13,931 bases of DNA from Methanosarcina sp. (GTDB taxonomy: Archaea > Halobacteriota > Methanosarcinia > Methanosarcinales > Methanosarcinaceae). Position 1 is the first letter of the stretch, and the number at the start of each line of letters is the position of its first letter. The stretch is from the NCBI GenBank assembly GCA_013331265.1, contig DUGS01000049.1:2776-16706 (forward strand), in the 5' to 3' direction. Both the position numbers and the translations under genes were made by a program. Below are positions 13,071 to 13,931 of this stretch, piece by piece. The notes below the pieces were generated by a model. The model did no database searches. It had not been told where the DNA came from and worked only from the letters and a program-made list of their open reading frames with translations.

Positions 13071-13931
13071 TTATCCACAGTTTTCAATTCTGTTGTCGTG
13101 GATGTTTACATTGGTTTCTTGTGTGTTTAAATGTACTACTGCGGGTGCGTCCAGGTCATGGAAATAGTTCCCAGAGGCATCTATGTTTACAAGAGTTCCC
13201 TGTAATTCTAAGCCTGCGTACCCACCGCCAGATGTGGTACATTCATTGTTTTGCATGACCCCATCGGTTACGGAATCGAACCTGACGGACGAATTAGTTC
13301 TGTTAATAAAGTTACAGTTCTTGACTGTAATACCATCTACATGATAGGCATATACGCCGTCGTGCCCACATTTGTTTACGGTTACTGTATCTATCACTAT
13401 GTTGCTGGAGCTCGAAATAAGCATGGCATCATTACATCCGTTCTGGAATGTAACGCCCTGGATTGTTAATCCGTTGCAGTTTACTATGGTTGCCATGTTA
13501 TAACAGGAAGTTCCAAGCCTGACGTCAGGGTAATAGTCGCTCTGACTGCCATCGACAATTATGTTTTTTATTGCAACATTGGATGCAGAACCGCCTCTGA
13601 CCATAAGCATGGCTTTCTTTTCTGAAATGCTGTCACTCCCACCCCAGACCGGCAGTCCGTCCGCAAGCTTAATTGTTACACCGGAGTCTCCTTCAAGGGT
13701 TGTGTCGCTGCCTATCAGAAGAGAATCACCGATGTCATATGTGAATGGACCTTTAAGTTGAACGGTTGTTCCCGGATTTGCTGCTGCATATTCAAGTGCC
13801 TGGTTAATCTGGACGTGATCGTCTACTCCATCACAGTTGTAGTCTCCACTTCCGTCTCCGGCAACAGTTACGACCTGTGTGTTCTCGCCGCCTAATACTG
13901 TAGGCACGGTTGTTAAAATAAGGCATGTTAC
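13071..13931 (-). CDS. Secreted right-handed beta-helix surface protein (5' end outside window)
   Basis: The minus frame is open from the window edge to a TAA at 13071, giving at least 286 residues. The first visible residues, VTCLILTTVPTVLGG, look like the hydrophobic core and end of a signal peptide. The true start therefore lies outside the window, and a GTG at 13907 is not the likely start. DGSGDYNCDGVDDHVQINQA at about residues 26-45 of the visible part and the LKGPFTYDIGDSLLIGSDTT segment are the usual entry to a pectate-lyase-like solenoid. Repeats of about 22-25 residues follow, each with N, V/I and G spacing (for example SNIVIDTVTVNKCGHDGVYA, then GITVKNCNFINRTNSSVRF), ending NVNIHDNRIENCG. 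It is probably exported and carbohydrate-binding or structural. No C-terminal anchor, S-layer module or PGF-CTERM-type tail follows the last repeat, so the protein stops abruptly after the helix. The substrate cannot be predicted. Confidence 0.85.
   Translation of the reverse strand, partial: VTCLILTTVPTVLGGENTQVVTVAGDGSGDYNCDGVDDHVQINQALEYAAANPGTTVQLKGPFTYDIGDSLLIGSDTTLEGDSGVTIKLADGLPVWGGSDSISEKKAMLMVRGGSASNVAIKNIIVDGSQSDYYPDVRLGTSCYNMATIVNCNGLTIQGVTFQNGCNDAMLISSSSNIVIDTVTVNKCGHDGVYAYHVDGITVKNCNFINRTNSSVRFDSVTDGVMQNNECTTSGGGYAGLELQGTLVNIDASGNYFHDLDAPAVVHLNTQETNVNIHDNRIENCG

Overview
The window looks like a chromosomal segment of a methanogenic archaeon of the genus Methanosarcina. This is judged from the gene content, moderately AT-rich DNA with roomy AT-rich intergenic spacers, archaeal TATA boxes combined with Shine-Dalgarno sites, and a Methanosarcina-style beta-helix surface protein. 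No rRNA, tRNA, CRISPR array or intact insertion sequence was found.

Left part (1-5382, all minus strand): the N-terminal part of a UbiD-family prenyl-FMN decarboxylase, then citrate synthase, then an AcnA-type aconitase. The two TCA enzymes lie head to tail but 410 bp apart. Together they would turn oxaloacetate plus acetyl-CoA into isocitrate, the start of the incomplete oxidative branch by which Methanosarcina makes 2-oxoglutarate. Isocitrate dehydrogenase is not in the window. Next comes a gene-free stretch of about 970 bp (5383-6352) with open but start-less and interrupted reading frames on both strands, best read as decayed sequence.

Middle part (6353-10414): an unrecognised 245-residue basic protein on the plus strand converges, with only 16 bp between stops, on a two-gene minus-strand operon. 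That operon encodes a MoxR-type AAA+ ATPase closely resembling RavA and a C-terminal von Willebrand A protein resembling ViaA. In bacteria this pair acts as a chaperone-like module linked to Fe-S and respiratory enzymes. Its archaeal role is open.

Right part (10415-13931): a 641-bp divergent promoter region rich in short direct repeats, then a plus-strand E1-like (HesA/MoeB/ThiF) adenylyltransferase that seems to lack the usual catalytic-cysteine loop. It is followed by an unrecognised 313-residue protein with an HExxH zinc-metallopeptidase signature, its own TATA box and a strong Shine-Dalgarno site. Two strong inverted repeats separate that gene from a convergent, 5'-truncated secreted beta-helix protein at the window end.

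The most unusual window-wide pattern is the number of short, recent-looking direct duplications: nine between genes and two inside the ViaA-like gene. Units are 9-28 bp, and each site has a different sequence. One of them duplicates the presumed core promoter of the E1-like gene.
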